Of a stretch of 64,000 nt of DNA, positions 11,383 through 20,789 are shown piece after piece. How positions within the stretch are numbered: the stretch's first letter is position 1; each line of letters opens with the position of its first letter. The translations under genes were made by a program, and so were the position numbers. Below the pieces are notes generated by a model. That model saw only the letters and a program-made list of their open reading frames with translations. It ran no database searches and was not told the DNA's origin. Origin of the DNA: Closterium sp. NIES-65 (lineage: Eukaryota > Streptophyta > Zygnematophyceae > Desmidiales > Closteriaceae); NCBI GenBank assembly GCA_948144175.1, contig CANXME010002309.1, positions 62,001-126,000 of the forward strand, written 5' to 3'.

Positions 11383-11516
11383 TGTCAAACATTATATATG
11401 TTGTGTTAGTTTAGGCTACAGTGGGTTAGCCTATAGGGGGTACACAATTCTAGGGTAAGGTACTTGTACTGATTTCACTGTTAGTTCAATCATTTTCCTG
11501 TTCAGTGATTCCAACA
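11383..11516 (+). repeat. Copia-2 5' LTR
   Basis: TGTCAAACATTATATATG...GATTCCAACA. Contains TAGGCTACAGTGGGTTAGCCTA, whose ends TAGGCTA/TAGCCTA can pair. Followed at once by the primer-binding site. Confidence 0.9.
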
Positions 11517-11529
11517 TGGTATAGAGCAT
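11517..11529 (+). promoter_or_regulatory. Copia-2 primer-binding site, cut by Copia-3
   Basis: TGGTATAGAGCAT. Copia-3 entered after this point with TSD AGCAT (11525-11529 and 18020-18024). The leader resumes GTCCTTCCTAGGAC, a GTCCT-TCCT-AGGAC hairpin (18025-18038), and AAGGGCCCACC. Confidence 0.8.
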
Positions 11530-12357
11530 TGTTATAGTCACAATAGGCTCCAATGTGCCTAAAACGAAAGATAGAGTGCACAGCCGGATTTCTGCACAGC
11601 GGCTTCAAACGTTCATAGCGTTCTGGTCACAACTTCAAATGACCTGATTCAACTTGGATCTGGAGCTTCTGAAAGTCGCCTACAATAGGCAATTTAGATC
11701 GCACAATTTCATCAAGTATTGACGACACAGTGTCGGTTTGAACGAACGGCACTATGGCAGCAACATAGTCTTAGAACACAAGATAGGAAGAGTTAGGAAG
11801 AGTTACGAGTTGGGAATGACTCCCAGCTCCTACAAACCCCAAGAGCCGAGGTACAGTGATGTGGAACAGTGCCACACTGTCCCCAACCACGAAGGGTCTC
11901 GAAACTACCCTTCACTAGGGCCTACACCAAGTGAAATGTTACACTACACGAAGTAATGTAACTATCTTCAATATCTTGAGGTGCACCCTTTTGGCGAGCT
12001 TCGAAATCACTTGAGGCTTGACACCAAGGCTCAGGCTCTTCATCACAAACTCATCCTTGAGTTCTTGATGGGTCTTCTCCACACACCTGCGACACGCCGA
12101 ACGTTCGACACAGGACAAAATAGAAACCGCGCACGACAAAATAGAAACCGCGTGCGAGACACAAACGACCGCGTAACACGCGTCTAGCGATAACTCGCTA
12201 TTGACTCGACACACACACTCGACATCATGACTCAACATTCACACACAATTATAAGCATGAAATATATATTATCCCATGCCCTCATACCATTCCATACACA
12301 CACACATGCACGCACACGGACAACAAGCTGAGTGCAAACCGTAGGGTTGCACCAACA
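11530..12357 (-). repeat. Copia-3 3' LTR
   Basis: Starts TGTTATAGTC and ends CACCAACA. By eye, about 24 differences from the other LTR fall in the first 250 bp, and only about five in the remaining 575 bp. Both LTRs contain a direct repeat of ACAAAATAGAAACCGCG type near 12115-12160. Confidence 0.92.
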
Positions 12358-12372
12358 AACTCCCCCTCGGAT
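12358..12372 (-). promoter_or_regulatory. Copia-3 polypurine tract
   Basis: In the minus sense CCGAGGGGGAGTT abuts the LTR start TGTTGGTGC. This is the expected plus-strand primer, 26 bp after the pol stop codon. Confidence 0.75.
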
Positions 12373-12398
12373 TGTTGGCCTTAGGATATGTTGCTCTC

Positions 12399-15300
12399 TC
12401 AGTTCAGAGCCATCCCAACCAGCTTGCAACACTTCCAATGCTGCTGCTCCACCAGCCTCTTAGTCATCATGTCAGCCGGCTGCCCCGTGGTCTTCACGTA
12501 CCGCAACTCAACTTCACCCGCGGTCACCATGCTCCTCGTCCAATGCCACTCCACCCTCATGTGCTTTGTGAGTCCATGCAACACAGGGTCCTTAGCAAGA
12601 GCAATGGCACCCTGGCTATCACAGTAGAGTGGGGTAGGTCCTTGCTGCTCCTCCCCCAATTCAGCCGACAAACGCCGCTGCCACACAATCTCCCGTACCG
12701 CACGGAAGAGTGCCATGTACTCGGACTCTACCGAGCTCAAAGCTTGGTCAACCTGCTTCTTGCTCTCCCAAGCAGTTGGGCCTCCACCAACACAGCATAT
12801 GAAGCCTCCCACACTTGTCATGTCCTCTGGTTCCGATGCATATGACGCATCCGAGTAGGCGGTGAGGAACAAACGCCCGGGTTCAACACCATCCGCGCCC
12901 TTTTGGTGCCTTTGTGCCGCCGCCGAGTATTGCAGCCCAACGGTCGATGTTTGGCCAAGATACTTGGCCACCCTCATTCCAGCTGCTACCTGCTCCTCAT
13001 TAGGGCATTGCACAACCCTAGCCAGCTGCCCGGTAGCAAACGCGACGTCTGGTCGGGTGTTTACCGCCGCATACATGAGGCTGCCCACCAACGAGTGAAA
13101 ACGGCGCCTCTCCTCTTCACAAACGCTCTCCTCCTCTGGTCCCTTCACACACTTGAACCCAGAGGAAAAAGGAGTAGCCACATGACCTTCACTCTGGCCG
13201 AAGTTGGCAGCCAACGCCTCCAGGTACTTCCGTTGGTGCACTCGCATGCTCCGCTTCTCCACGTCTCGTTCGATGTGGAGCCCAAGGTAGAAGTTCACGT
13301 CACCAAGGGACTTGCACTTGAACTTGTCATGCAGCTTCAGCATCACCTCCTTCACAAGGTCAGAGGAGGGTGAGAATATAAGAATATCATCCACATAAAC
13401 CACCATGAAGCTCCTCTGCTCCCTCTCGCCAAGCATGAACAAGGAGTGATCGGCCGTTGAGGGAGTGAAGCCGATCCCCTCCAACACTTCGCGCAGCTTC
13501 ATGTACCATTGCCTAGGGGCCTGCTTCAGCCCATAGAGGGCCTTCTTCAGCTTCCACACTCTGCCACTACCATCATCAAACCCCTCTGGCTGCGCCATAA
13601 AAATCTCCTCCTCAAGGATGCCGTTAAGGAATGCCGTTACGATGTCCATTTGTTTTACTACCCATCCTTTGATGGCGGCTCCCGCGAATAGGGTTCGCAG
13701 CGTCATCGGCTTCACCACAGGGGCAAACAGCTCCTTGAAGTCCACCTTCTCCTTCTGCTGGTACCCCTTGGCTACAAGCCTAGACTTGTAGCGCTCGATC
13801 TTGCCGTCGGCATCCGACTTGATTTTGAAGAGCCACTTGGACGTTATCGCCGTACGCCCCTCCGGTAGCTCCACCAATTCAAACGTGTCATTCTCCTTGA
13901 TGCTCTTCAGCTCACTCTCCATGGCCTTCTTCCACTCCTCAGCATCACTACTCTCCAAAGCCTCTTTGAGAGTTGCTGGTTCTCCCGGCATCTCCACCGG
14001 AGAGAAGAACGCGAAGGCACACTCCTCGTAGTCACTCTCCTCGTCGTCTCCGACCATCATTGCTGCTCCGGCCAGGGCTGTCTTGCCCTGCTTTCCCAGC
14101 GCATCATAGGTCAGCCTATTAGGGGGTTGAACTCTCCTCTTGCCCCTCCCTTCCTCCTCAGCTGCAGGGACTTGAAGGCCTTGGCGTTGCTGCGGTGTGG
14201 CTCGAATCCGTGGAGCACTCGTAGTACGGGAAGGGAGTGACGGTGCACGCTCGCTCACTTGCTGCACCTCCTCCTCTTCTTCCTCTGCATCATTAGCCTC
14301 CTCTCCCCCATTCACAAGGGAGGATTGCCTCGTGGTTGTGCTGCCACTGCTCAGCTCCAAAGGCAGCTCCACATGCTCCAAACCGGAACTCTTCACCTCC
14401 CCAAACCGCACGCCTATCTTCGCCTCATTCTCCGCCTTCCAATCATTGTACATGAAGTTCTCCATGAACTTGCAGTCCCTGCTCACCAAGAACTTCTTGG
14501 TGAATGGGTCCCAAAGAAGCCATCCCTTGCTGTTTTGAGCCATGCCCAAGTGCACGGCCCACACCGCCTTGGCACCAAGCTTGTTGTGCCGAAGATGCTT
14601 AGGCACGAGCGCCATGCACATGCACCCGAACACCCGAAGCATATCCACCTTTGGCTTCCTTCCTAGCCACTCCACATAGGGCACCCATTTGTCTGCTCTC
14701 ACATGAGTCAAGGCTCGGTTCTTGGCCACACACGCGCTCCGCACCGCATCAGGCCAGAAATAGTCGGGTAGCCCGGCTTCAATGAGCAACCCGCGTGCCG
14801 CCTCCGTGATTGTGCGGTTCGCTCGCTCGGCAATGCCGTTCATTGCAGGGGAGTAGGGCATGGTGAGGGAGTGCCGAATACCATTCTTCTTCAGCCACAA
14901 CCCAAACTCCTTGCTCAGGAACTCTCCCCCTCGATCGGTGCGGATTGACTTGACTAGACGGTCTTGTTGCCGCTCCACCATCGGGAACCAATCCGCCTTC
15001 AACGTTTCAGCCACGTCGCTCTTCTTGGCCAGCACGTACACCCAAGTCATACGGGTGTAGACGTCCACAATAGTGAGGAAGTACTCAGTTCCAGCAGCTC
15101 CAAGCTTCAGGGGGCCCACCACGTCCATCACCACCTCATCAAGTGGTGCCTTAGCCGTTGCCAACGAACTAGAGAATGGGAAACGGGTGTACTTGGCTTG
15201 CATGCACGTCGGGCAGCCAAGTACCTCATCGGGCTCCCCCTTCACACGTATGCCAGCAACCATCTCATTCTTTACTAGCTGCTGCAAGATGGGCAGGGCC

Positions 15301-17156
15301 ACATGCCCCATGCGCCGATGCAAGGTGAGCCAATCACACTCCCCCGTAGCCGAAGTTGGATTGGAGAATGCCGCGCTCGCAATAGCGCCCCACATACTCT
15401 CTCCGTAGTCCTCCTCCGCTGCTCCCTCGGGGTTCTCCTCACCCTTTTGCTGCTCCTTGGCTGCTGCACCTCTCTCCATAGGTTCACCAAGCTTGCTGGT
15501 CCCTCCAAGATTGCACTTCTTGGACTCCTCCTTAGCGCGACCGTCCGCGCAATCGCCGCTACCAACCGCTCCACCTTTGGTGCTGACGCTTGCTGCCACT
15601 TGCCTCTCCTTAGGCATTGGGACCACAGGGATCTGCCACATCTCGTTGTAGACATCTCTGTCCTCATGAAGGTCCCAAAGAATCCGATCGCCAAGCCTTG
15701 CGGTGTAGGTCTTGGCTCCCTTTGAGTTCGTGTCCATGCCGGCCTTTGCCAACCGCCGCACGGAAATCAGGTTGGCAGCAAGGCTGGGCACCCAAAACAC
15801 ATTCTTGAGGCCCACCATCTTCCCATCAGCACCCTTAAACATGGCCTTGCCCATGCCTTTCACCTCCGCTCGCTGCCCCAAAGCTGATGTGACATGCTTC
15901 ACCGGTGACGGTTCGAGTTCGGTGAGCAAGTCCGGGCGAGGTGTCATGCTATAGGTAGCGCCACTATCGATCACCCAATAGTCCAGAGGGTGTAGAGTCA
16001 CCTTCCCCACAGCTGCTGGCTCCTCAAAGCCTTCATCCTTCTCTGGACCAGTCGGTACTTGCGTCGACACGAAGTAGAATAGACCCGGGTACCGATCGTT
16101 GCTCGGGTCCTTGTCGTTGTCTCCGCTCTTCATGTTTGCAGCTCCGCCACCGCGACCGCCACGGCCTCCACGGCCTCTTCCTCTCCCTCCTCCTGCTCCT
16201 CTACCCTCTTGGCCTTGAGCAGGGGTCCAACCATCAGGGAGTTTGTAGCAGTCGCGCCACATGTGTCCGCTCTTGTGGCAATAGTGACACTCGCCGTCGA
16301 ATCGGCCGCGACCGCGTCCGTAGCTCTTGTCGTCGCTGCCGTAACCGCCACTCCCGCGGCCTCCGCCGAAGTTGCTGCCACCAAACCTTCCTCCCCCTCG
16401 TCCTCTACCTCTTCCTCGACCATATCCACGGCCGATGCTCGCTGCCCCAGCGCCATCCGCACTCGCCAACTCACGGCGGCGGAAATCCTCTTGAAGGATA
16501 GCTCGCTTCACGTCTTCAAGCGAGAGGCGGGGCAAGTCGCGATTAAGGTTGATGATGAGCGAGGACCATGACTCAGGGAGTAGGGCCAGCAACTTGGTCT
16601 TCTTTTGGAGCTCACTATAGTTCAAATCAGCTCCCTCAAGCCGCGTCAACAAGTCGAAGTATTTCTGCACCCCTTCTTCACCCTCTTCAATTCGTAGTGC
16701 CGCCATTTGCCGTTCCAACACCACAGCTACCGCCGCTGTTGCAGGAGCGTGTACACCCTTGAGAGCAGCCCATGCCTTTGGTCCCTTCTCTGGTTCACGC
16801 TGGAAAGGCTTGATGTGACGGATTTGGCTGCTCCCCAACGCTTGTCCAAGTAGGAGGTAGCCTTGTGCGCTCTTCCGCACCCACGGGCTCTTCTCCGGGT
16901 CGTTCTCGGGACGCTTCTCCGTTCCTTCCATTACCTCCAGCAGGTCATAGTGGTCAAATATGTTCTCCATTCTGAAGGACCACTCAGCAAAGTTGTCACC
17001 ATTGAACTTGTCAAGGCCAAACACTCTAGGCTCATCCCTAGATGGGCCAACACTTGATTGCACAGGCGCCACGGTTGAATCACAGGGTTGGCCTTGAGCT
17101 TGGGCTTCTCCTCTGCCACCAGCACCTCTGCCACCCCTTTCCTCAGGTCCAGCCAT
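12399..17156 (-). CDS. Copia-3 gag-pol polyprotein (intact)
   Basis: 1585 codons from the ATG at 17156 (MAGPEERGG) to TGA. A GTG further upstream overlaps the primer-binding site, so it is not chosen. Domains in order: Gag capsid region (FNGDNFAEWSFRMENIF, residues about 50-230); Arg/Gly-rich segment; CCHC zinc knuckle CHYCHKSGHMWRDC (about 290-303); aspartic protease VIDSGATYSM (about 396); integrase with HRRMGH and CPTC zinc residues, then MDVVGPLK, IRTDRGGEF and NGIAERANR as the D, D, E region; reverse transcriptase with KSRLVAKGYQQ, MDIVTAFLNG and YVDDILIF; RNase H with AYSDASYA, VESEYMAL and YCDSQGAIAL. All catalytic motifs appear present. The product should form cytoplasmic particles and integrate cDNA. 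Confidence 0.96.
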   Translation of the reverse strand: MAGPEERGGRGAGGRGEAQAQGQPCDSTVAPVQSSVGPSRDEPRVFGLDKFNGDNFAEWSFRMENIFDHYDLLEVMEGTEKRPENDPEKSPWVRKSAQGYLLLGQALGSSQIRHIKPFQREPEKGPKAWAALKGVHAPATAAVAVVLERQMAALRIEEGEEGVQKYFDLLTRLEGADLNYSELQKKTKLLALLPESWSSLIINLNRDLPRLSLEDVKRAILQEDFRRRELASADGAGAASIGRGYGRGRGRGRGGGRFGGSNFGGGRGSGGYGSDDKSYGRGRGRFDGECHYCHKSGHMWRDCYKLPDGWTPAQGQEGRGAGGGRGRGRGGRGGRGGGAANMKSGDNDKDPSNDRYPGLFYFVSTQVPTGPEKDEGFEEPAAVGKVTLHPLDYWVIDSGATYSMTPRPDLLTELEPSPVKHVTSALGQRAEVKGMGKAMFKGADGKMVGLKNVFWVPSLAANLISVRRLAKAGMDTNSKGAKTYTARLGDRILWDLHEDRDVYNEMWQIPVVPMPKERQVAASVSTKGGAVGSGDCADGRAKEESKKCNLGGTSKLGEPMERGAAAKEQQKGEENPEGAAEEDYGESMWGAIASAAFSNPTSATGECDWLTLHRRMGHVALPILQQLVKNEMVAGIRVKGEPDEVLGCPTCMQAKYTRFPFSSSLATAKAPLDEVVMDVVGPLKLGAAGTEYFLTIVDVYTRMTWVYVLAKKSDVAETLKADWFPMVERQQDRLVKSIRTDRGGEFLSKEFGLWLKKNGIRHSLTMPYSPAMNGIAERANRTITEAARGLLIEAGLPDYFWPDAVRSACVAKNRALTHVRADKWVPYVEWLGRKPKVDMLRVFGCMCMALVPKHLRHNKLGAKAVWAVHLGMAQNSKGWLLWDPFTKKFLVSRDCKFMENFMYNDWKAENEAKIGVRFGEVKSSGLEHVELPLELSSGSTTTRQSSLVNGGEEANDAEEEEEEVQQVSERAPSLPSRTTSAPRIRATPQQRQGLQVPAAEEEGRGKRRVQPPNRLTYDALGKQGKTALAGAAMMVGDDEESDYEECAFAFFSPVEMPGEPATLKEALESSDAEEWKKAMESELKSIKENDTFELVELPEGRTAITSKWLFKIKSDADGKIERYKSRLVAKGYQQKEKVDFKELFAPVVKPMTLRTLFAGAAIKGWVVKQMDIVTAFLNGILEEEIFMAQPEGFDDGSGRVWKLKKALYGLKQAPRQWYMKLREVLEGIGFTPSTADHSLFMLGEREQRSFMVVYVDDILIFSPSSDLVKEVMLKLHDKFKCKSLGDVNFYLGLHIERDVEKRSMRVHQRKYLEALAANFGQSEGHVATPFSSGFKCVKGPEEESVCEEERRRFHSLVGSLMYAAVNTRPDVAFATGQLARVVQCPNEEQVAAGMRVAKYLGQTSTVGLQYSAAAQRHQKGADGVEPGRLFLTAYSDASYASEPEDMTSVGGFICCVGGGPTAWESKKQVDQALSSVESEYMALFRAVREIVWQRRLSAELGEEQQGPTPLYCDSQGAIALAKDPVLHGLTKHMRVEWHWTRSMVTAGEVELRYVKTTGQPADMMTKRLVEQQHWKCCKLVGMALN

Positions 17157-17164
17157 TGTCGAAA

Positions 17165-17190
17165 CTGCTCCAAGGGGCTCTGATACCACT
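17165..17190 (-). promoter_or_regulatory. Copia-3 primer-binding site
   Basis: In the minus sense AGTGGTATCAGAGCCCCTTG directly follows the 5' LTR. TGGTATCAGAGC is the common plant-copia site for initiator tRNA-Met. Confidence 0.85.
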
Positions 17191-18019
17191 TGTTATAGTC
17201 ACAGTAGGCTCCAATGTGCCTAAAACGAAAGATAGAGTGCACAGTCGGATTTCTGCACAGCGGCTTCAAACGTTCATATCGTTCTGGTAACAGCTTGAAA
17301 TGACTTGATTCAACTTGGATCTGGAGCGTCTTATTCTCGCCTACACTAGGCAATTTGGATCGCACGATTTGACGAAGTATTGACGACACAGCGTTGGTTT
17401 GAACGAACGGCACTATGGCAGCCACTATAGTCTTAGAACACAAGATAGAAAGAGTTAGGAAGAGTTACGAGTTGGGAATGACTCCCAGCTCCTACAAACC
17501 CCAAGAGCCGAGGTACAGTGATGTGGAACAGTGCCACACTGTCCCCAACCACGAAGGGTCTCGAAACTACCCTTCACTAGGGCCTACACCAAGTGAAATG
17601 TTACACTACACAAAGTAATGTAACTATCTTCAATATCTTGAGGTGCACCCTTTTGGCGAGCTTCGAAATCACTTGAGGCTTGACACCAAGGCTCAGGCTC
17701 TTCATCACAAACTCATCCTTGAGTTCTTGATGGGTCTTCTCCACACACCTGCGACACGCCGAACGTTCGACACAGGACAAAATAGAAACTGCGCACGACA
17801 AAATAGAAACCGCGTGCGAGACACAAACGACCGCGTAACACGCGTCTAGCGATAACTCGCTATTGATTCGACACACACACTCGACATCATGACTCAACAT
17901 TCACACACAATTATAAGCATGAAATATATATTATCCCATGCCCTCATACCATTCCATACACACACACATGCACGCACACGGACAACAAGCCGAGTGCAAA
18001 CCGTAGGGTTGCACCAACA
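17191..18019 (-). repeat. Copia-3 5' LTR
   Basis: 829 bp, followed by TSD AGCAT at 18020-18024. Promoter sequences must lie here, but no confident TATA box was assigned. Confidence 0.92.
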
Positions 18020-18911
18020 AGCATGTCCTTCCTAGGACCGAAATTTTCTAAGGGCCCACCACTACGTAACTACCTACCTACCTACCTACCTGTGCCCTAG
18101 GGCGCCTCGGCGTGTCACACCCCTAGAGGCCCCTCTTGACGGCCCCGCGCTAGCCCCGTTCAGGCCCCGTCGGCCCCTTTAAGGCCCCGTTCAGGCCCCG
18201 CGCTAGCCTTGTTCAGGCCCCGTCGGCCCCGTTTCAGGCCCCGTCGGCCCCCTTTAAGGCCCCGTCGGCCCCGCGCTAGCCCCTCTCAGGCCCCGTCGGC
18301 CCGCGCTAGCCCCGTTTCAGGCCCCGTTGGCCCCGTTTCAGGCCCCGTCGGCCCCGCGCTAGCCCCTCTCAGGCCCCGTCGGCCCGCGCTAGCCCCGTTA
18401 CAGGCCCCGTCGGCCCCGCGCTAGCCCCATTCAGGCCCCGATCGGGCCCGCGCTAGCCCCGTTTCAGGCCCCGTCGGCCCCGTTTCAGGCCCCGTCGGCC
18501 CCGTTTCAGGCCCCGTCGGCCCCGCGCTAGCCCCGTTCAGGCCCCGTCGGCCCCTTGCTAGCCCCGTTTGGCTCCGCGCTAGCCCCGCTCAGGCCCCGAT
18601 CGGCCCCGCGCTCGCCCCTCTAGGGCCCCAACCGGCCCCGTGCCGACCTAGCCGACCCGTGCCCACCACCTAGAGGCCCCGGGCGGCCCGTTCCCGCCGC
18701 AGCAAACGAGGGAGAGCGGGCGGCCCGTCCCCGCCGTGACCCGAGCCGCGCGACCCGAGCCGCGCGCCCCGAGCCGAGCCGCGCGCCCCGAGCCGAGCCG
18801 CGCCACCCAGCCGAGCCGCGACCCGACCTGAACTGAGCCGCGCCGCCCTGCCCTACCTGGTTCGTCCTACCTGCTTCTCCTACTGCTACTGCTCCTATTT
18901 CTACTGTTCCT
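18020..18911 (+). repeat. Copia-2 leader: hairpin and GC-rich tandem repeats
   Basis: Begins with the post-primer hairpin (18025-18038) and AGGGCCCACC. From about 18120 to 18660 it is tandem degenerate units of the type CAGGCCCCGTCGGCCCCG alternating with GCGCTAGCCCC. Then comes a GAGCCGCGC-type repeat (18720-18840) and an untranslated end before the gag ATG. No coding content recognised. Confidence 0.78.
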
Positions 18912-20789
18912 ATGGCTAGCCCACAGGTTCTCGTGTTCGATGCTGAGGGCCGCCCTGTGAAGTTTGACACCTGGCTCGATGACCTGCACCTCTACCTACA
19001 GCTCACAGCCAAGGATGACATCTCACTGTACGATCACGCCCTAGGCCATGTCACTGCCCCTGCTGCTACTGCTGACAGCACTGCTCGCTCACAGTGGCAG
19101 ACTCGTGATGCCCACGCTCGCTTCGCCATTCGCAACTCCCTGCCAATAGACGAAGGCGAGCACTTTGGTCAGCACAAGACTGCACAGGCACTGTACACAG
19201 CTGTAATTGATCGCTACTCCTCACCTGCCTCTGCCGCACTAGGCCGTCTCTCCCTCCCCTACCTGTTTCCCGACCTGGCCTCCTTTCACACAGTCCCTGA
19301 CCTCATCACACACCTCCGTACTAGTGAGGCCCGCTTCCGTGCCGCCATGCCTGCTGAGTTCCTTGCCACGCACCCCCCTCCACTCTGGCTCACTCTCTAC
19401 CACCTAGTCACCCGCCTCCCTGACACACTGCGTGCTGTCAGGGACCACTTCCTAGCTCGTTGCCCCACTGAGCTCACCATTGCCCTCCTCGAGAAGGAGC
19501 TACTTGCAGCTGAGACTAGCATAGTCGATGTAGGTGCCTCTCGTGGCGACCCCCGTACCCCGTTCTTTGAGGGGTGTTCTCCTTCCCCCCTCCTTCCCTC
19601 TGTCGCCTCTGCTGCTGCTGTCGACCTTCTTGGTGCTGAGAAGGTCGGCGCTGCGTCTGCCTCGAGCGGACGCCGCTGCGGCAAGGGCAAAGGGGGCAAG
19701 GGTGGTGGCGGTGACGGCGGGGGAGGCGGCGGTGGGGGCGGTGGAGGCAGTGGGGGTGGTGGCCCGGCTGGAGGGGCGAGTGGTAGCGGTGGGGGTGGTG
19801 GCGGCAGCGGCGGGGGAGGTGGCAGGAGTGGAGGCGGCGGTTGGGGTGGCGGTGGACGAGGCGGCGGCAGGGGTTGGGGTGGTCGAGGAGGTGGCAGCGG
19901 TGGTGGTGGCCGTGGAGGCACTGGCGGTGGCCAGGGCCAGCAACACACTCCCTCGCCCCAGGAGGTCCGTGAGTGGTACTCTCAGCACGGGGGTGGGGGT
20001 GGTCTTAGCTGCACGTACGTCATTCGCACTGGTGACCGCACTGGTCAGCAGTGTGGACGACCGCACGCCACACAGCGTTGCTTCTCTCGTCTCGACGATG
20101 CTTGGCGTGTTCAGTTCCCTCAGGCCACTGAGCTCCCCCGTTGGCTTGATCTCCTGAAGAAGGGGATTGATATCTATGCTCTAGACTTTGATGCTATTCT
20201 ATCTGCCATGTATGTGATGTTTACTAGTGGAGAGGGTGCTGAGTACTTGTGTGTGCCGCCCGACCCGGGCATTAGGGCCAGTGCGTCTGCCGCTCCAGGT
20301 ACTCGCGTGTCGGCTACCCCAGGTGCTGGTGAGGCTGCTGCTCTAGGTGCTCGTGTGTCTCCCCCCCTTGGTACTGCGTCGACTGCCGCACTGCACACCT
20401 TCACACTGGACTCAGGTGCTTCTCGCTGCTTCTTTCGTGACCGCACTGCCCTTGAGCCGCTTGCTCGGCCAGTTGCTGTCTCCCTTGCTGACCCCTCTGG
20501 GGGTCCGGTCATTGCGACCTCTTCCACTGTCCTTCCCTGCCCTGCGGTCCCGTTGGGCACACTGTCAGGTCTCCACCTCCCCTCGTTCTCTACGAACTTG
20601 GTGGCAGGATGTGCACTCCAGGACGGGGGTGTTCACCAGTTCACCCCAGCCTACGAGCGCGTGACACACTGCACGTGTGCTCGTATGGGCCGTCACTTGG
20701 CTACCTTCACTCGGCAGCCGGGGTCGGACCTGTACACACTGACTACTGAGTCCCCTCAGGTTGCTGCGACTGCATCCGCGTCCGTGTGA
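18912..20789 (+). CDS. Copia-2 gag and protease segment
   Basis: ATG at 18912 (MASPQVLVFDAEGRPVKF), open for 625 codons. The first 160 residues are the helical Gag region. VTRLPDTLRAVRDHFL and GASRGDPRTPFFEGC (about 175-235) are shared with the other short-LTR gags. A Gly-rich tract (about 255-345) precedes PQEVREWYSQ. The cysteine/histidine cluster C-x13-C-x3-H-x4-C (CTYVIRTGDRTGQQCG...) follows. The protease motif FTLDSGASRCFFRD is near residue 500. The frame stops with TGA, but downstream integrase continues in the same frame, so the stop looks like a mutation. Unlike Copia-1 and -4, the proline codons before LWLTLY are interrupted by T, and no frame break occurs there. Confidence 0.88.
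   Translation: MASPQVLVFDAEGRPVKFDTWLDDLHLYLQLTAKDDISLYDHALGHVTAPAATADSTARSQWQTRDAHARFAIRNSLPIDEGEHFGQHKTAQALYTAVIDRYSSPASAALGRLSLPYLFPDLASFHTVPDLITHLRTSEARFRAAMPAEFLATHPPPLWLTLYHLVTRLPDTLRAVRDHFLARCPTELTIALLEKELLAAETSIVDVGASRGDPRTPFFEGCSPSPLLPSVASAAAVDLLGAEKVGAASASSGRRCGKGKGGKGGGGDGGGGGGGGGGGSGGGGPAGGASGSGGGGGGSGGGGGRSGGGGWGGGGRGGGRGWGGRGGGSGGGGRGGTGGGQGQQHTPSPQEVREWYSQHGGGGGLSCTYVIRTGDRTGQQCGRPHATQRCFSRLDDAWRVQFPQATELPRWLDLLKKGIDIYALDFDAILSAMYVMFTSGEGAEYLCVPPDPGIRASASAAPGTRVSATPGAGEAAALGARVSPPLGTASTAALHTFTLDSGASRCFFRDRTALEPLARPVAVSLADPSGGPVIATSSTVLPCPAVPLGTLSGLHLPSFSTNLVAGCALQDGGVHQFTPAYERVTHCTCARMGRHLATFTRQPGSDLYTLTTESPQVAATASASV

Larger units (their letters stand above)
11530..18019 (-). 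mobile_element. Copia-3: complete Ty1/copia element with intact gag-pol
   Basis: LTRs of 828-829 bp (11530-12357 and 17191-18019), TSD AGCAT. The minus strand shows a primer-binding site TGGTATCAGAGC directly after the 5' LTR, one uninterrupted gag-pol ORF, a polypurine tract CCGAGGGGGAGTT and the 3' LTR. It is a different lineage from its neighbours, with a six-fold longer LTR, a canonical CCHC zinc knuckle, no Gly/Ala linker arrays and no GC-rich leader. It is the best candidate here for a self-sufficient element. Confidence 0.95.

Noticed and set aside
17157..17189. Upstream GTG start for the Copia-3 polyprotein
   Set aside because: It lies in the primer-binding site and GTG is not a normal eukaryotic start; the ATG at 17156 is in good position.
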